The notes under the pieces: model-generated
What the model saw: only the letters and a program-made list of their open reading frames with translations
Told to the model about the DNA's origin: nothing
The model's database searches: none
Translations under genes and position numbers: made by a program
NCBI RefSeq assembly: GCF_900128925.1
Contig: NZ_FQUJ01000011.1
Span: 85,162 to 149,161 of the forward strand
From: Modicisalibacter ilicicola DSM 19980
Lineage (GTDB): Bacteria; Pseudomonadota; Gammaproteobacteria; Pseudomonadales; Halomonadaceae
DNA: 64,000 bases
Reading direction: 5' to 3'
Part shown: in pieces, positions 40,117 to 50,130 of the stretch
Layout of the letters: every line of letters begins with the position of its first letter
Position numbering within the stretch: position 1 is the first letter of the stretch

Positions 40117-40769
40117 AATACGGAATGCGCGAGCGTATCAGCGGCGCAGTGATCCTGCTGGCATTGGCGGTGATCTTCATTCCCATGCTGTTCGACGAGC
40201 CCCCTTCCCGGGAGGCTCAGCCCGAGCCGACGCTGACCATCGAGCAGCCGATCGAGGTCGAGCGCCAGGACGTCGACGAGCCAGAACCGCCGGCCAGCCT
40301 GGGGCAGATCCAGATGCCCGAGCTGCGCGATGATGGCGCGAGCGCCTCGCCGTCGGTCGAGCCGTCGGCCACGGATGAGCCTCGGGTCGTCGAGACAGAG
40401 TCGGCACGCCGGGTCGCCGACCCCGAGACCCGTTCCGATCCCATCGCCGAGCTGGCGCGTCGCACCGAAGAGGGGAAGAAGCAAGAACAGCAGCCCCCGG
40501 CCTCGCAGCCCGAGACCCCCTCGGCCGAGGAGCAAGGTGACTGGGCCGTCCAGGCAGGCAGTTTCGGCGAGCCGGGCAATGCCGAACGCTTCGAGGCAGA
40601 GCTGAAAGCGGAAGGGTTCGAGGCATTTCGTCGAGTCCGGGACAACGACCTGACCACCGTCTACGTCGGCCCGTTCACCTCTTCGGAGGCGGGTGAAAAG
40701 GCGCGTGCCGAACTCAAGCAGAAGGCCAACATCCAGGGGCTGCTGATTCGACTCCGGGGGCAGGAGTGA
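40113..40769 (+). CDS. dedD: DedD-like SPOR-domain cell-division protein
   Basis: A 218-residue protein with a short cytosolic head (MKYGMRERISG), one membrane helix (AVILLALAVIFIPMLF, residues 12-27), a long Pro/Glu-rich periplasmic linker and a C-terminal SPOR domain (WAVQAGSFGEPGNAERFEAEL onward, residues 143-215). SPOR domains bind glycan strands lacking stem peptides at the septum, so the protein probably acts in cell division. Confidence 0.93.
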   Translation: MKYGMRERISGAVILLALAVIFIPMLFDEPPSREAQPEPTLTIEQPIEVERQDVDEPEPPASLGQIQMPELRDDGASASPSVEPSATDEPRVVETESARRVADPETRSDPIAELARRTEEGKKQEQQPPASQPETPSAEEQGDWAVQAGSFGEPGNAERFEAELKAEGFEAFRRVRDNDLTTVYVGPFTSSEAGEKARAELKQKANIQGLLIRLRGQE

Positions 40770-41332
40770 TATTGACCTGGCTGGACTGGGTATTCCTTGC
40801 CATCCTGGCCATCTCGATGCTCGCAGGCTTCCTGCGAGGGCTGGTACGCGAGGCGCTGGGCCTGGGGGCCTGGATCGTGGCTCTCATCGCCTCGCGAATG
40901 TTCGCCCAGCCGGTCGCCGACATGCTCGAAGGGTTCATCGATCATCCGGATGCACGGCTGATCCTGGCGTTCGTGCTGGTCATCCTTGCGGTCATTCTGG
41001 TGTGCGGGGTGATCATTCGCCTGACGAATGCCGCCGTGGAGTGGGCCGGGATGGGTTTTTTCAATCGGCTCGCCGGCGCCGGATTCGGTACACTGCGCGG
41101 TGGTGCGATCCTGATCCTGGTCACGGTGGTGATCAGCCTGACCCCGCTGGCCCAGCTGCACGCCTGGCAGCAGGCCGAATTGCGCCCTTCCTTCGAAGGG
41201 CTGAGGGACTGGGCGATGGCACGCATTTCCGATTGGGAACGGCACGATCCGGAAACGGCCGACGAGTTGCGCTCGCTGTCGCTGCCGCTCGAGCTGCCGC
41301 TCGGTAAGGATGACCGGTCGAAGGGTAACTGA
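40766..41332 (+). CDS. cvpA: CvpA family membrane protein
   Basis: A 188-residue (or 186) inner-membrane protein with four hydrophobic helices. WLDWVFLAILAISMLAGFLR and GLVREALGLGAWIVAL match CvpA, named for colicin V production and linked to envelope homeostasis. The GTG at 40766 overlaps the dedD stop; a TTG at 40772 has the better placed AGGAG. The gene sits upstream of purF as in E. coli. Confidence 0.93.
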   Translation: MILTWLDWVFLAILAISMLAGFLRGLVREALGLGAWIVALIASRMFAQPVADMLEGFIDHPDARLILAFVLVILAVILVCGVIIRLTNAAVEWAGMGFFNRLAGAGFGTLRGGAILILVTVVISLTPLAQLHAWQQAELRPSFEGLRDWAMARISDWERHDPETADELRSLSLPLELPLGKDDRSKGN

Positions 41333-41385
41333 TACATATCGAGTTCGTCTCGACGAGTATTTCATTGCAAGCGAGGTAAGGCGAC

Positions 41386-42903
<1,518 letters not shown>

Positions 42904-42945
42904 TCGCGACGCTCCAATCTGCCTCGACCCGCGCGAGTAACGACT

Positions 42946-44148
42946 ATGCATCAGGATGGACCTTTCGAGCACCCCGACAACCTGGCCTTCGACACCCTGG
43001 CGGTGCGTGCCGGCCAACGGCGCACCGACGAACAGGAGCATGGCGACCCGATCTTCCCCACCTCGAGCTTCGTCTATGCCAGTGCCGAGGAGGCGGCGCG
43101 CAAGTTCGCCGGGGACGAGCCGGGCAATATCTATTCCCGCTTCACCAATCCCACCGTGCAGGCCTTCGAGCGGCGCCTGGCGGCGCTCGAAGGGGGCGAG
43201 CGCTGCGTGGCCACCAGTTCCGGCATGGCGGCGATTCTTGCGACTGCCCTGGCGCTGCTCGAGGCGGGCGACGAGATCGTCGCCTCGCGTTCGCTGTTTG
43301 GCTCCACCGTCAGCCTGTTCGACAAGTATCTGGGCAAGTTCGGTATCACCACGCGCTACGTGGAGCTGGGCAATCTCGATGAGTGGGCGGCGGCGATCAC
43401 CCCGAAGACCCGGCTGCTGTTTGCCGAGACGCCTTCCAATCCGCTCTCCGAGGTGGTGGACATCGCCCGTCTGGCAGCGCTTGCCAGGCAGCATGACGCC
43501 TGGCTGGCGATCGACAACTGCTTCCTGACCCCGGCACTGCAGCGCCCGTTGGCACTGGGCGCCGACCTGGTCATCCATTCGGCCACCAAGTACCTGGATG
43601 GCCAGGGCCGGGCGATCGGCGGTGCCGTGGTGGGGCGGGACAAGGAGCTGGAAGAGGTGTTCGGCGTGGTGCGCACCTGCGGCCCCTGCCTGAGCCCCTT
43701 CAACGCCTGGATATTCCTCAAGGGGCTCGAGACGCTGGGGCTTCGCATGAAGGCCCACTCCGAGAACGCCCTGACCCTGGCCCGCTGGCTGGAAGCGCAC
43801 CCGGCGGTCGCGCGGGTCCATTACAGCGGCCTCGCGAGTCACCCTCAGCACGAGTTGGCAAGCCGCCAGCAGCAAGGCTCTGGGGCTGTATTGGGCGTCG
43901 AGATCCAGGGAGGGCGCGATGGGGCCTGGTCGGTGATCGACGCCACCCGGCTGATGTCGATCACCGGCAACCTGGGCGATGTGAAGACCACCATCACCCA
44001 TCCGGCCACCACCACGCATGGCCGTCTCAGCGAGGAACAAAAGGCGCTGGCAGGGATCAATGAAGGATTGATCCGCATCGCCGTGGGGCTCGAGGATAGC
44101 GAGGACCTCAAGGCCGACCTGGCGCGCGGTCTCGACAGTCTGATTTAG
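42946..44148 (+). CDS. metZ: O-succinylhomoserine sulfhydrylase
   Basis: A 400-residue Cys/Met-metabolism PLP enzyme that forms homocysteine from O-succinylhomoserine and sulfide. The PLP lysine is Lys215 in HSATKYLDGQGRAIGG. GDPIFPTSSFVYASAEEAA and SRFTNPTVQAFERRLAALEG are MetZ-like. metZ following purF is the pseudomonad order, which supports this choice over cystathionine gamma-synthase. It is 42 bases after purF. Confidence 0.94.
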   Translation: MHQDGPFEHPDNLAFDTLAVRAGQRRTDEQEHGDPIFPTSSFVYASAEEAARKFAGDEPGNIYSRFTNPTVQAFERRLAALEGGERCVATSSGMAAILATALALLEAGDEIVASRSLFGSTVSLFDKYLGKFGITTRYVELGNLDEWAAAITPKTRLLFAETPSNPLSEVVDIARLAALARQHDAWLAIDNCFLTPALQRPLALGADLVIHSATKYLDGQGRAIGGAVVGRDKELEEVFGVVRTCGPCLSPFNAWIFLKGLETLGLRMKAHSENALTLARWLEAHPAVARVHYSGLASHPQHELASRQQQGSGAVLGVEIQGGRDGAWSVIDATRLMSITGNLGDVKTTITHPATTTHGRLSEEQKALAGINEGLIRIAVGLEDSEDLKADLARGLDSLI

Positions 44149-44160
44149 GGGATCGTTGCC

Positions 44161-44718
44161 ATGTGGCGTAACACGACGCTTGGGTGGGGGCTTGGCAGCA
44201 TCCTGATCCACTGGCTGAGCGCTCTGGCGGTGATCGGACTCTTTGCCCTCGGCTGGTGGATGACCGGCCTCACTTACTACGACGCCTGGTACAACCTGGG
44301 GCCCTGGTGGCATCGCTCCGTCGGCATGCTGCTGCTGGGCGTGTCATTGCTGCGCGTCCTGTGGCGGCTGTTCCAGCCGACGCCCCGGGCCCAGGGGGCC
44401 CCTCTCGAGAAGCTGGCGGCCCATGTCGGGCACCTGCTGATCTATCTGCTGCTGTTTGTGGTACTGATCAGCGGCTATTTGATCTCCACCGCCGAGGGCC
44501 GTGGCATCAGCGTCTTCGGCTGGTTCAGCGTGCCGGCCCTCGTCTCGGAACTGCCCAATCAAGCCACGCTCGCCGGCGAGGTGCACTGGTACAGTGCCTG
44601 GGCGCTGGTGATCCTGTCGCTGGGCCATGCCCTGGCGGCCTTCAAGCACCTGATGATCGATCGCAACGAGGTCATGCGCCGGATGCTCGATCCGCGCCTG
44701 TCGCGACGCTCCCGCTGA
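44161..44718 (+). CDS. Cytochrome b561 family protein
   Basis: A 185-residue membrane cytochrome with four helices. Candidate heme ligands are His17 (LIHWLSALAVIG), His near residue 50 (WWHRSVGMLLLG) and later His residues in VGHLLIYLLLF and SLGHALAAFKH. In E. coli the CybB group oxidises quinol and can pass electrons to oxygen or superoxide chemistry. It is followed after 48 bases by a YceI gene; these two are often neighbours. Confidence 0.9.
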   Translation: MWRNTTLGWGLGSILIHWLSALAVIGLFALGWWMTGLTYYDAWYNLGPWWHRSVGMLLLGVSLLRVLWRLFQPTPRAQGAPLEKLAAHVGHLLIYLLLFVVLISGYLISTAEGRGISVFGWFSVPALVSELPNQATLAGEVHWYSAWALVILSLGHALAAFKHLMIDRNEVMRRMLDPRLSRRSR

Positions 44719-44766
44719 TCACCCATGCTATCGTTGGCCACGTCCAACAACACACAGGAGTCAATG

Positions 44767-45348
44767 ATGTCCAAGAAGACCATGCTGGCCGCCCTGGCGG
44801 TGTCCTCACTGCTGCCCTTGAGCCAGGCCCAGGCGGCCGACTACCTCATCGACACGGAAGGCCAGCACGCCTTCATCCAGTTCAAGATCAGCCACCTGGG
44901 CTTTTCCTACATTCTTGGGGCCTTCGAGGACTTTTCGGGCGGTTTCAGCTACGACCCGGACGATCTCGCCTCCTCGAGCGTCAATGTCGAGGTCGACGTG
45001 TCCAGCCTCAACAGCAACCATGCCGAGCGCGACAAGCATATCTTGAGCGACGATTTCCTCGATGCCGCCGAGTACCCCAGGGCGACCTTCGAATCCACCG
45101 GCTTCGAATCCACCGGAGAGGGCGAGGGCAAGCTGACCGGCGAATTGACGCTGCATGGTGTCACCAACGAGATCACCATGGACGTGAAGCACATCGGTGG
45201 CGGCGAAGACCCCTGGGGCGGCTACCGCAATGGCTTCGAGGGAACGACCACCCTGGAACTGGCCGATTACGACATCGACATGAGCAAGTTTCCACCGGTG
45301 ATGCGCGAACTCGAGCTGTACGTGATTCTCGAGGGCATTCGCCAGTAA
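44767..45348 (+). CDS. YceI family periplasmic protein
   Basis: A 193-residue lipocalin-like protein with a signal peptide (MSKKTMLAALAVSSLLPLSQ, then AQA). The mature part has the YceI pattern: HAFIQFKISHLGFSYILGAF, EVDVSSLNSNHAERDKHILS and ATFESTGF. YceI proteins bind polyisoprenoids in a beta-barrel. ATG 44767 has AGGAG six bases upstream; ATG 44764 is too close to it. It probably works with the cytochrome b561 partner. Confidence 0.93.
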   Translation: MSKKTMLAALAVSSLLPLSQAQAADYLIDTEGQHAFIQFKISHLGFSYILGAFEDFSGGFSYDPDDLASSSVNVEVDVSSLNSNHAERDKHILSDDFLDAAEYPRATFESTGFESTGEGEGKLTGELTLHGVTNEITMDVKHIGGGEDPWGGYRNGFEGTTTLELADYDIDMSKFPPVMRELELYVILEGIRQ

Positions 45349-45383
45349 GGAAAGGCTAACGTCGCAAGGCACTCAACCCGAGA

Positions 45384-45408
45384 GGGCGCCGCTCTGGCGT
45401 CCTTCTTC
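45384..45408 (+). terminator. Probable terminator after the yceI gene
   Basis: GGGCGCC (45384-45390) and GGCGTCC (45396-45402) form a stem with one G-U pair and a five-base loop, followed by TTCTTC. Confidence 0.5.
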
Positions 45409-45464
45409 AGGGTGGGTGCCTTAACTAAAGCGCTGCCTGGATTCAGCCCCGTGGGTTCAACGCT

Positions 45465-45486
45465 GATTGTCCCCTAGGGGGATTGT
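45465..45486 (+). promoter_or_regulatory. Candidate operator upstream of the polyamine importer operon
   Basis: A perfect palindrome, CCCCTAGGGG (45471-45480), is flanked on each side by GATTGT (45465-45470 and 45481-45486). It lies about 100 bases before potA in a 234-base non-coding gap. Confidence 0.45.
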
Positions 45487-45582
45487 GGCGGGGGTGTCGG
45501 CGAATTATGGTCGAGTCGATGGCGTCTATCAGCACGCACGGCGAATTCGACTATAACAACAACCGTACGCCCAGGAATCCTC

Positions 45583-46716
45583 ATGACTCAGATCCTCGAG
45601 GCCGAGTCTTCGGCAGACGACGCGCTCACCGATGACCTTTGTTTCGCACGCTTCATCAACGTCCAGAAGAGTTACGACGGTGTCGAGCTGGTCGTCAAGA
45701 ACTTCAATCTGGATATCCGGAAAGGCCAGTTCGTGACCCTACTGGGGCCTTCCGGCTCCGGCAAGACCACCTGCCTGATGATGATGGCCGGCTTCGAGAC
45801 GCCGACCCACGGCGATATCCTGCTCAAGGGCGAGCCGATCAATGGTCTGCCGCCGCACAAGCGCGGCATCGGCATGGTGTTTCAGAACTACGCCCTGTTC
45901 CCGCACATGACCGTGGCCGAGAATCTGGCCTTTCCCCTCGAAGTGCGTCACCTGAGCAAGGACGATATCAAGCAGAAGGTGCAGCGCGCCCTGGCGATGG
46001 TTCGTCTCGAGGAGTTCGGCGACCGCCGTCCGGCCCAGCTTTCCGGCGGGCAGCAGCAACGGGTGGCCTTGGCGCGTGCCCTGGTCTTTGAGCCCGAGCT
46101 GGTGCTGATGGACGAGCCGCTGGGAGCGCTCGACAAGAACCTGCGCGAAGAGATGCAGTACGAGATCAAGCGCATCCATGCCAACCTGGGGGTGACCATG
46201 ATCTATGTCACCCACGACCAGACCGAAGCGTTGACCATGTCGGACCGTATCGCGGTGTTCAACGATGGGGTGGTGCAGCAGCTCGCCACGCCCGAGACCC
46301 TCTACGAGGAGCCCGAAAACGCCTTCGTCGCCTACTTCATCGGCGAGAACAATCGCCTGTGCGGCGAGGTAGTGGAGCTCCAGGGCGATACCTGTCGAGT
46401 ACGCCTGGACAGTGGCGACACGGTATTGGCCAAGCCGGTGGCGGTGAGCGAGGTCGGCGAGCGCACCACCCTGTCGTTGCGCCCCGAGCGGGTTAGCATC
46501 CTGGATACCGGCGACGCCACCGTCGATAACTGTTTCACGGCCAGGGTAGAGGAGGTGATCTACCTGGGCGACCACCTGCGCACCCGGCTCTCGGTATGCG
46601 GCAATGACGAGTTCATTCTCAAGACGCCCAATGCCGTGGGCAATACGGGCCTGCGCCCCGGCCAGGAGATCCGGGTCGGCTGGTCGCGAGGCGACTGCCG
46701 AGCCCTCGACGTCTGA
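45583..46716 (+). CDS. potA: Polyamine-type ABC transporter ATP-binding protein
   Basis: A 377-residue ATPase: Walker [11 protein letters not shown]-loop [18 protein letters not shown], signature [15 protein letters not shown], Walker [12 protein letters not shown] and switch [10 protein letters not shown]-terminal TOBE domain follows from about residue 290. Sequence style and the binding protein and two permeases downstream point to the spermidine/putrescine (PotA/PotG) group. It heads the four-gene operon. The substrate could be another cationic amine. Confidence 0.92.
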   Translation: MTQILEAESSADDALTDDLCFARFINVQKSYDGVELVVKNFNLDIRKGQFVTLLGPSGSGKTTCLMMMAGFETPTHGDILLKGEPINGLPPHKRGIGMVFQNYALFPHMTVAENLAFPLEVRHLSKDDIKQKVQRALAMVRLEEFGDRRPAQLSGGQQQRVALARALVFEPELVLMDEPLGALDKNLREEMQYEIKRIHANLGVTMIYVTHDQTEALTMSDRIAVFNDGVVQQLATPETLYEEPENAFVAYFIGENNRLCGEVVELQGDTCRVRLDSGDTVLAKPVAVSEVGERTTLSLRPERVSILDTGDATVDNCFTARVEEVIYLGDHLRTRLSVCGNDEFILKTPNAVGNTGLRPGQEIRVGWSRGDCRALDV

Positions 46717-46814
46717 GCGGTACCCAACAACGGCGTAGCCGAGTCGGCCGCGACGCTACGCTGACACAAGCATGGGCCGACAATCTGAATCACAATAACA
46801 ACGGGAGAAGTGCC

Positions 46815-47915
46815 ATGAAGAAGTCATTGATGACCAAGGGTGCCACGGTTGCCGCGATGGGACTCTCGACCCTGGCCATGGCCGTGGCGGCCCAGGCGGA
46901 GACGCTCAACATCGTCTCCTGGGGCGGCGCCTACAGCATGAGCCAGCAGAAGGCCTATCACGAGCCCTGGATGGAGAAGACCGGCGACGAGATTGTCAAT
47001 ATCGATCGCAGCGGCAATGCCCTGGCCGGGCTGCGGGCCCAGAACCAGGCCGGCAACGTGACCTGGGACCTGGTCGACATGCTGCCGGCGGATGCCCTGA
47101 TCGCCTGCGCCGAGGGCCTGATCGAACCGCTGGATCACGATCAGTTGCTGGCCGACGCGCCGGACGGCACGCCGCCCACCGAGGACTTCATCGACAACTC
47201 GCTGACCGAGTGCTTCGTGCCCTCGATCGTCTACTCCAACATCGTCGCCTTCAATACCGAGATGTTCCCCGAGGGCAAGCAGCCAAGCACCATCGCCGAT
47301 GTCTTCGACCTGGAGAACTACCCCGGCAAGCGCACCCTGCTGCGCAAGCCCATCAACAACCTGGAGTGGGCCCTGGTGGCCGACGGCGTGGCCCCGGAAG
47401 ACGTCTACGACGTGCTGGAGACCGAGGAGGGGGTGCAGCGCGCCTTCGCCAAGCTCGACACCATCAAGGACGAAGTGATCTGGTGGGAAGAGGGCGCCCA
47501 GCCGCCGCAGCTGCTGGCCGACCAGGAGGTCGCCTTCGGATCGGCCTACAACGGGCGTATCTTCAATGCCATGGTCACCGAGGATCAGCCCTTCGAGATC
47601 ATCTGGGATGCCCAGGTCTTCGAGCTGGACGGCTGGGTCGTGCCGACCGGCAAGCTCGACAAGGTCAAGGACTATCTCCACTTCGCCACGGACACCCAGC
47701 GCCTTGCCGACCAGGCCAAGTACATCTCCTACGGTCCGGCGCGCAAGTCCACCTCGGACATGGTCTCGACCCATGCCGAGACCGGCATCGACATGACGCC
47801 GCACATGCCCACCTATCCGCCCAACTTCGAGACCGCCATCCCCAAGGACGACGAGTTCTGGGCGGACAACAACGACGAGCTGACCCAGCGCTTCAATGCC
47901 TGGCTGGCCCAGTAG
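46815..47915 (+). CDS. PotD/PotF-like periplasmic polyamine-binding protein
   Basis: A 366-residue exported binding protein. A signal peptide (MKKSLMTKGATVAAMGLSTL, then AMAVAAQA) is followed by ETLNIVSWGGAYSMSQQKAYHEPW, the usual start of polyamine-type type 2 binding proteins. Trp and acidic residues that could line an amine pocket are present (WDLVDML, IWWEEGAQ), but the ligand is not proven. GGGAGAAG precedes the ATG. A strong stem-loop follows the gene. Confidence 0.9.
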   Translation: MKKSLMTKGATVAAMGLSTLAMAVAAQAETLNIVSWGGAYSMSQQKAYHEPWMEKTGDEIVNIDRSGNALAGLRAQNQAGNVTWDLVDMLPADALIACAEGLIEPLDHDQLLADAPDGTPPTEDFIDNSLTECFVPSIVYSNIVAFNTEMFPEGKQPSTIADVFDLENYPGKRTLLRKPINNLEWALVADGVAPEDVYDVLETEEGVQRAFAKLDTIKDEVIWWEEGAQPPQLLADQEVAFGSAYNGRIFNAMVTEDQPFEIIWDAQVFELDGWVVPTGKLDKVKDYLHFATDTQRLADQAKYISYGPARKSTSDMVSTHAETGIDMTPHMPTYPPNFETAIPKDDEFWADNNDELTQRFNAWLAQ

Positions 47916-47939
47916 CCCCGAGCGTCGTCTGAACGGGCC

Positions 47940-47980
47940 CGTCGCATCGCCCACCGGCTTTTGGGCGGTGCGACGCCTCT
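47940..47980 (+). terminator. Strong intercistronic stem-loop after the binding-protein gene
   Basis: A 14-bp stem (47940-47953 with 47962-47975, one G-U pair) closes an eight-base loop, with no strong T run. It probably stabilises the upstream message and limits read-through, giving more binding protein than permease. Confidence 0.6.
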
Positions 47981-48008
47981 TGTCGATGAGCTTTAAGGAG
48001 AGGCATGC

Positions 48009-49262
48009 GTGTCGAATTCTTCCTCCGCTCCCTTGACCACCGCCGACGGCGTGCCGCTGCGAGTCAGTCTGCGCCGGGCGATACGGCGCTCGAAACTCAA
48101 GGCCTTGCTGCTGGTGTCGCCCCTGCTGCTCTTCCTGGGCATCGCCTTCGTCATGCCGATCGTCGACATGCTCTGGCGCAGTGTCGACAACCCCGAAGTC
48201 TCCTCGACACTGCCGCGTACCGTCTCTGCCCTCGATGGCTGGGAGGGCGAGGCGCTTCCCGGCGAGCCGGTATTCGCCGCCCTGGCGGAGGACCTTCGCG
48301 AGGGGCAGCAGGCCCGCAACCTGGGCCTGCTGGCCAGCCGCCTGAATTATGAAAAATCCGGCATGCGCTCGACCATCACCCGGACGGCGCGTCGGTTGCG
48401 CACCCTGGAACCGCCCTATCGGGAAGCGCTGATCGAGATCAACGATACCTGGGGCGAGCTGGACACCTGGCGGCTGATCCAGCGCGAGTCATCACCCTAT
48501 ACCCTCTCCTATTACCTGGCGGCGGTGGATCGCCAGTTCTCGCCGCAAGGCGAGATCGTCCCGGTCCCCGAGTACCTGCAGATTCATGCAACGCTGTTCT
48601 GGCGGACCTTCTGGATGAGTGCGGTCATCACGCTGGCAACCTTGCTACTGGGCTATCCGGTCGCCTTCCTGCTTGCCAACCTGCCGCTGCGCCATTCGAA
48701 CCTGCTGATGATCCTGGTGCTGTTGCCGTTCTGGACCTCGCTGCTGGTGCGCACCACCACTTGGATCGCCATCCTGCAGTCCCAGGGGGTGTTAAACGAT
48801 GTCATGGTGGCCCTCGGGGTCATCGCCGACGAGGCCCGCTGGCAGATGATCCACAACAAGACCGGCACCATCATCGCCATGACGCACATCCTGCTGCCGT
48901 TCATGATCCTGCCCCTGTACTCGGTGATGAAGACCATTCCGCCGAGCTACATGCATGCGGCGCGCTCCCTGGGCGGGCGCCCCTTCCTGTGCTTCCGGCG
49001 GGTCTATTTCCCCCTGACCATCCCGGGCATCGCCGCCGGCGGCATCCTGGTCTTCATCCTGTCGATCGGCTACTACATCACGCCGGCCCTGGTGGGCGGG
49101 CAGTCGGGACGCTTCATCACCAATTACATCGCCTATCACATGCAGACGTCGCTCAACTGGGGGCTGGCCGCGGCGATCGCCTCGATCCTGCTGTTCGTGG
49201 TGGTGGTGTTCTACTGGATATTCAATCGCCTGATCGGCGTCGACAAGGTCAAACTGGGGTAA
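48009..49262 (+). CDS. potB: Polyamine-type ABC transporter permease (PotB-like, enlarged)
   Basis: A 417-residue permease. After the first membrane helix (ALLLVSPLLLFLGIAFVM) comes a polar insertion of about 140 residues (roughly 55-195), likely periplasmic. Five more helices carry the EAA-type loop YMHAARSLGGRPFLCFRRVYFP. E. coli PotB is about 285 residues, and the extra length is this insertion. The GTG at 48009 follows AAGGAGAGG. Confidence 0.9.
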   Translation: MSNSSSAPLTTADGVPLRVSLRRAIRRSKLKALLLVSPLLLFLGIAFVMPIVDMLWRSVDNPEVSSTLPRTVSALDGWEGEALPGEPVFAALAEDLREGQQARNLGLLASRLNYEKSGMRSTITRTARRLRTLEPPYREALIEINDTWGELDTWRLIQRESSPYTLSYYLAAVDRQFSPQGEIVPVPEYLQIHATLFWRTFWMSAVITLATLLLGYPVAFLLANLPLRHSNLLMILVLLPFWTSLLVRTTTWIAILQSQGVLNDVMVALGVIADEARWQMIHNKTGTIIAMTHILLPFMILPLYSVMKTIPPSYMHAARSLGGRPFLCFRRVYFPLTIPGIAAGGILVFILSIGYYITPALVGGQSGRFITNYIAYHMQTSLNWGLAAAIASILLFVVVVFYWIFNRLIGVDKVKLG

Positions 49263-49266
49263 TGTG

Positions 49267-50118
49267 ATGGCGCTTCCTTCCTACGCCACGACCGGCGAAC
49301 GAATCTGGCACTATGTCTTCCTGGCCTCGTGCGGGTTGATCTTCCTGTTCCTGATCGGCCCCTTGCTGGTGATCATTCCGCTGTCGTTCAATGCGGAACC
49401 CTACTTCACCTTCACCGAGGCGATGCTGACCTTTGATCCGGCGGGCTACTCGCTGCGCTGGTACGAGGACTTCTTCACCTCGAAGGCCTGGCTCAACGCC
49501 ATCAAGAACAGCTTCATCGTGGGCATCGCCTCGACGCTGCTGGCAACGGTGCTCGGCACCATTGCCGCCCTGGGGCTGTCGAGCCGCTACATGCCGGCCC
49601 GGGGGGCGATCATGGCGCTGCTGATCTCGCCGATGATCGTGCCGCTGATCATCTCGGCGGCGGCGATGTTCTTCTTCTTCTCCAAGATCAACCTGGCCCA
49701 GACCTACCTGGGTGTGATCCTCGCCCATACCGTGCTGGGCATCCCCTTCGTGGTGATCACGGTCACGGCGACGCTCTCGAGCTTCGACACCACCCTGATC
49801 CGCGCGGCCCACAGCCTGGGAGCGAACCCGACCCGGACCTTCTTCAAGGTGGTGCTGCCGCTGGTCACCCCCGGCGTGGTCTCGGGGGCGCTGTTCGCCT
49901 TCATCACCTCCTTCGACGAGGTGGTGGTGGTGCTCTTCATCGCCGGCCCTGAACAGCGCACCATGCCGATCCAGATGTGGTCGGGCATTCGCGAGCAGAT
50001 CAGCCCCACCATCTTGGCGGTGGCGACCCTGCTGGTGTTGCTGTCGATGTTGCTGCTGGCGACCCTGGAGCTGCTCAGACGACGCGGGGAACGACTGCGG
50101 GGGCTGTCGCCGGGATAA
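49267..50118 (+). CDS. potC: Polyamine-type ABC transporter permease (PotC-like)
   Basis: A 283-residue permease with six hydrophobic helices and the EAA loop LIRAAHSLGANPTRTFFKVVLPL. It pairs with the enlarged PotB. The ATG at 49267 is preferred; a GTG at 49264 would add one residue. It begins five bases after the potB stop, so translation is probably coupled. It ends 12 bases before the convergent oxidoreductase. Confidence 0.93.
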   Translation: MALPSYATTGERIWHYVFLASCGLIFLFLIGPLLVIIPLSFNAEPYFTFTEAMLTFDPAGYSLRWYEDFFTSKAWLNAIKNSFIVGIASTLLATVLGTIAALGLSSRYMPARGAIMALLISPMIVPLIISAAAMFFFFSKINLAQTYLGVILAHTVLGIPFVVITVTATLSSFDTTLIRAAHSLGANPTRTFFKVVLPLVTPGVVSGALFAFITSFDEVVVVLFIAGPEQRTMPIQMWSGIREQISPTILAVATLLVLLSMLLLATLELLRRRGERLRGLSPG

Positions 50119-50130
50119 GCGCCACCCCTC

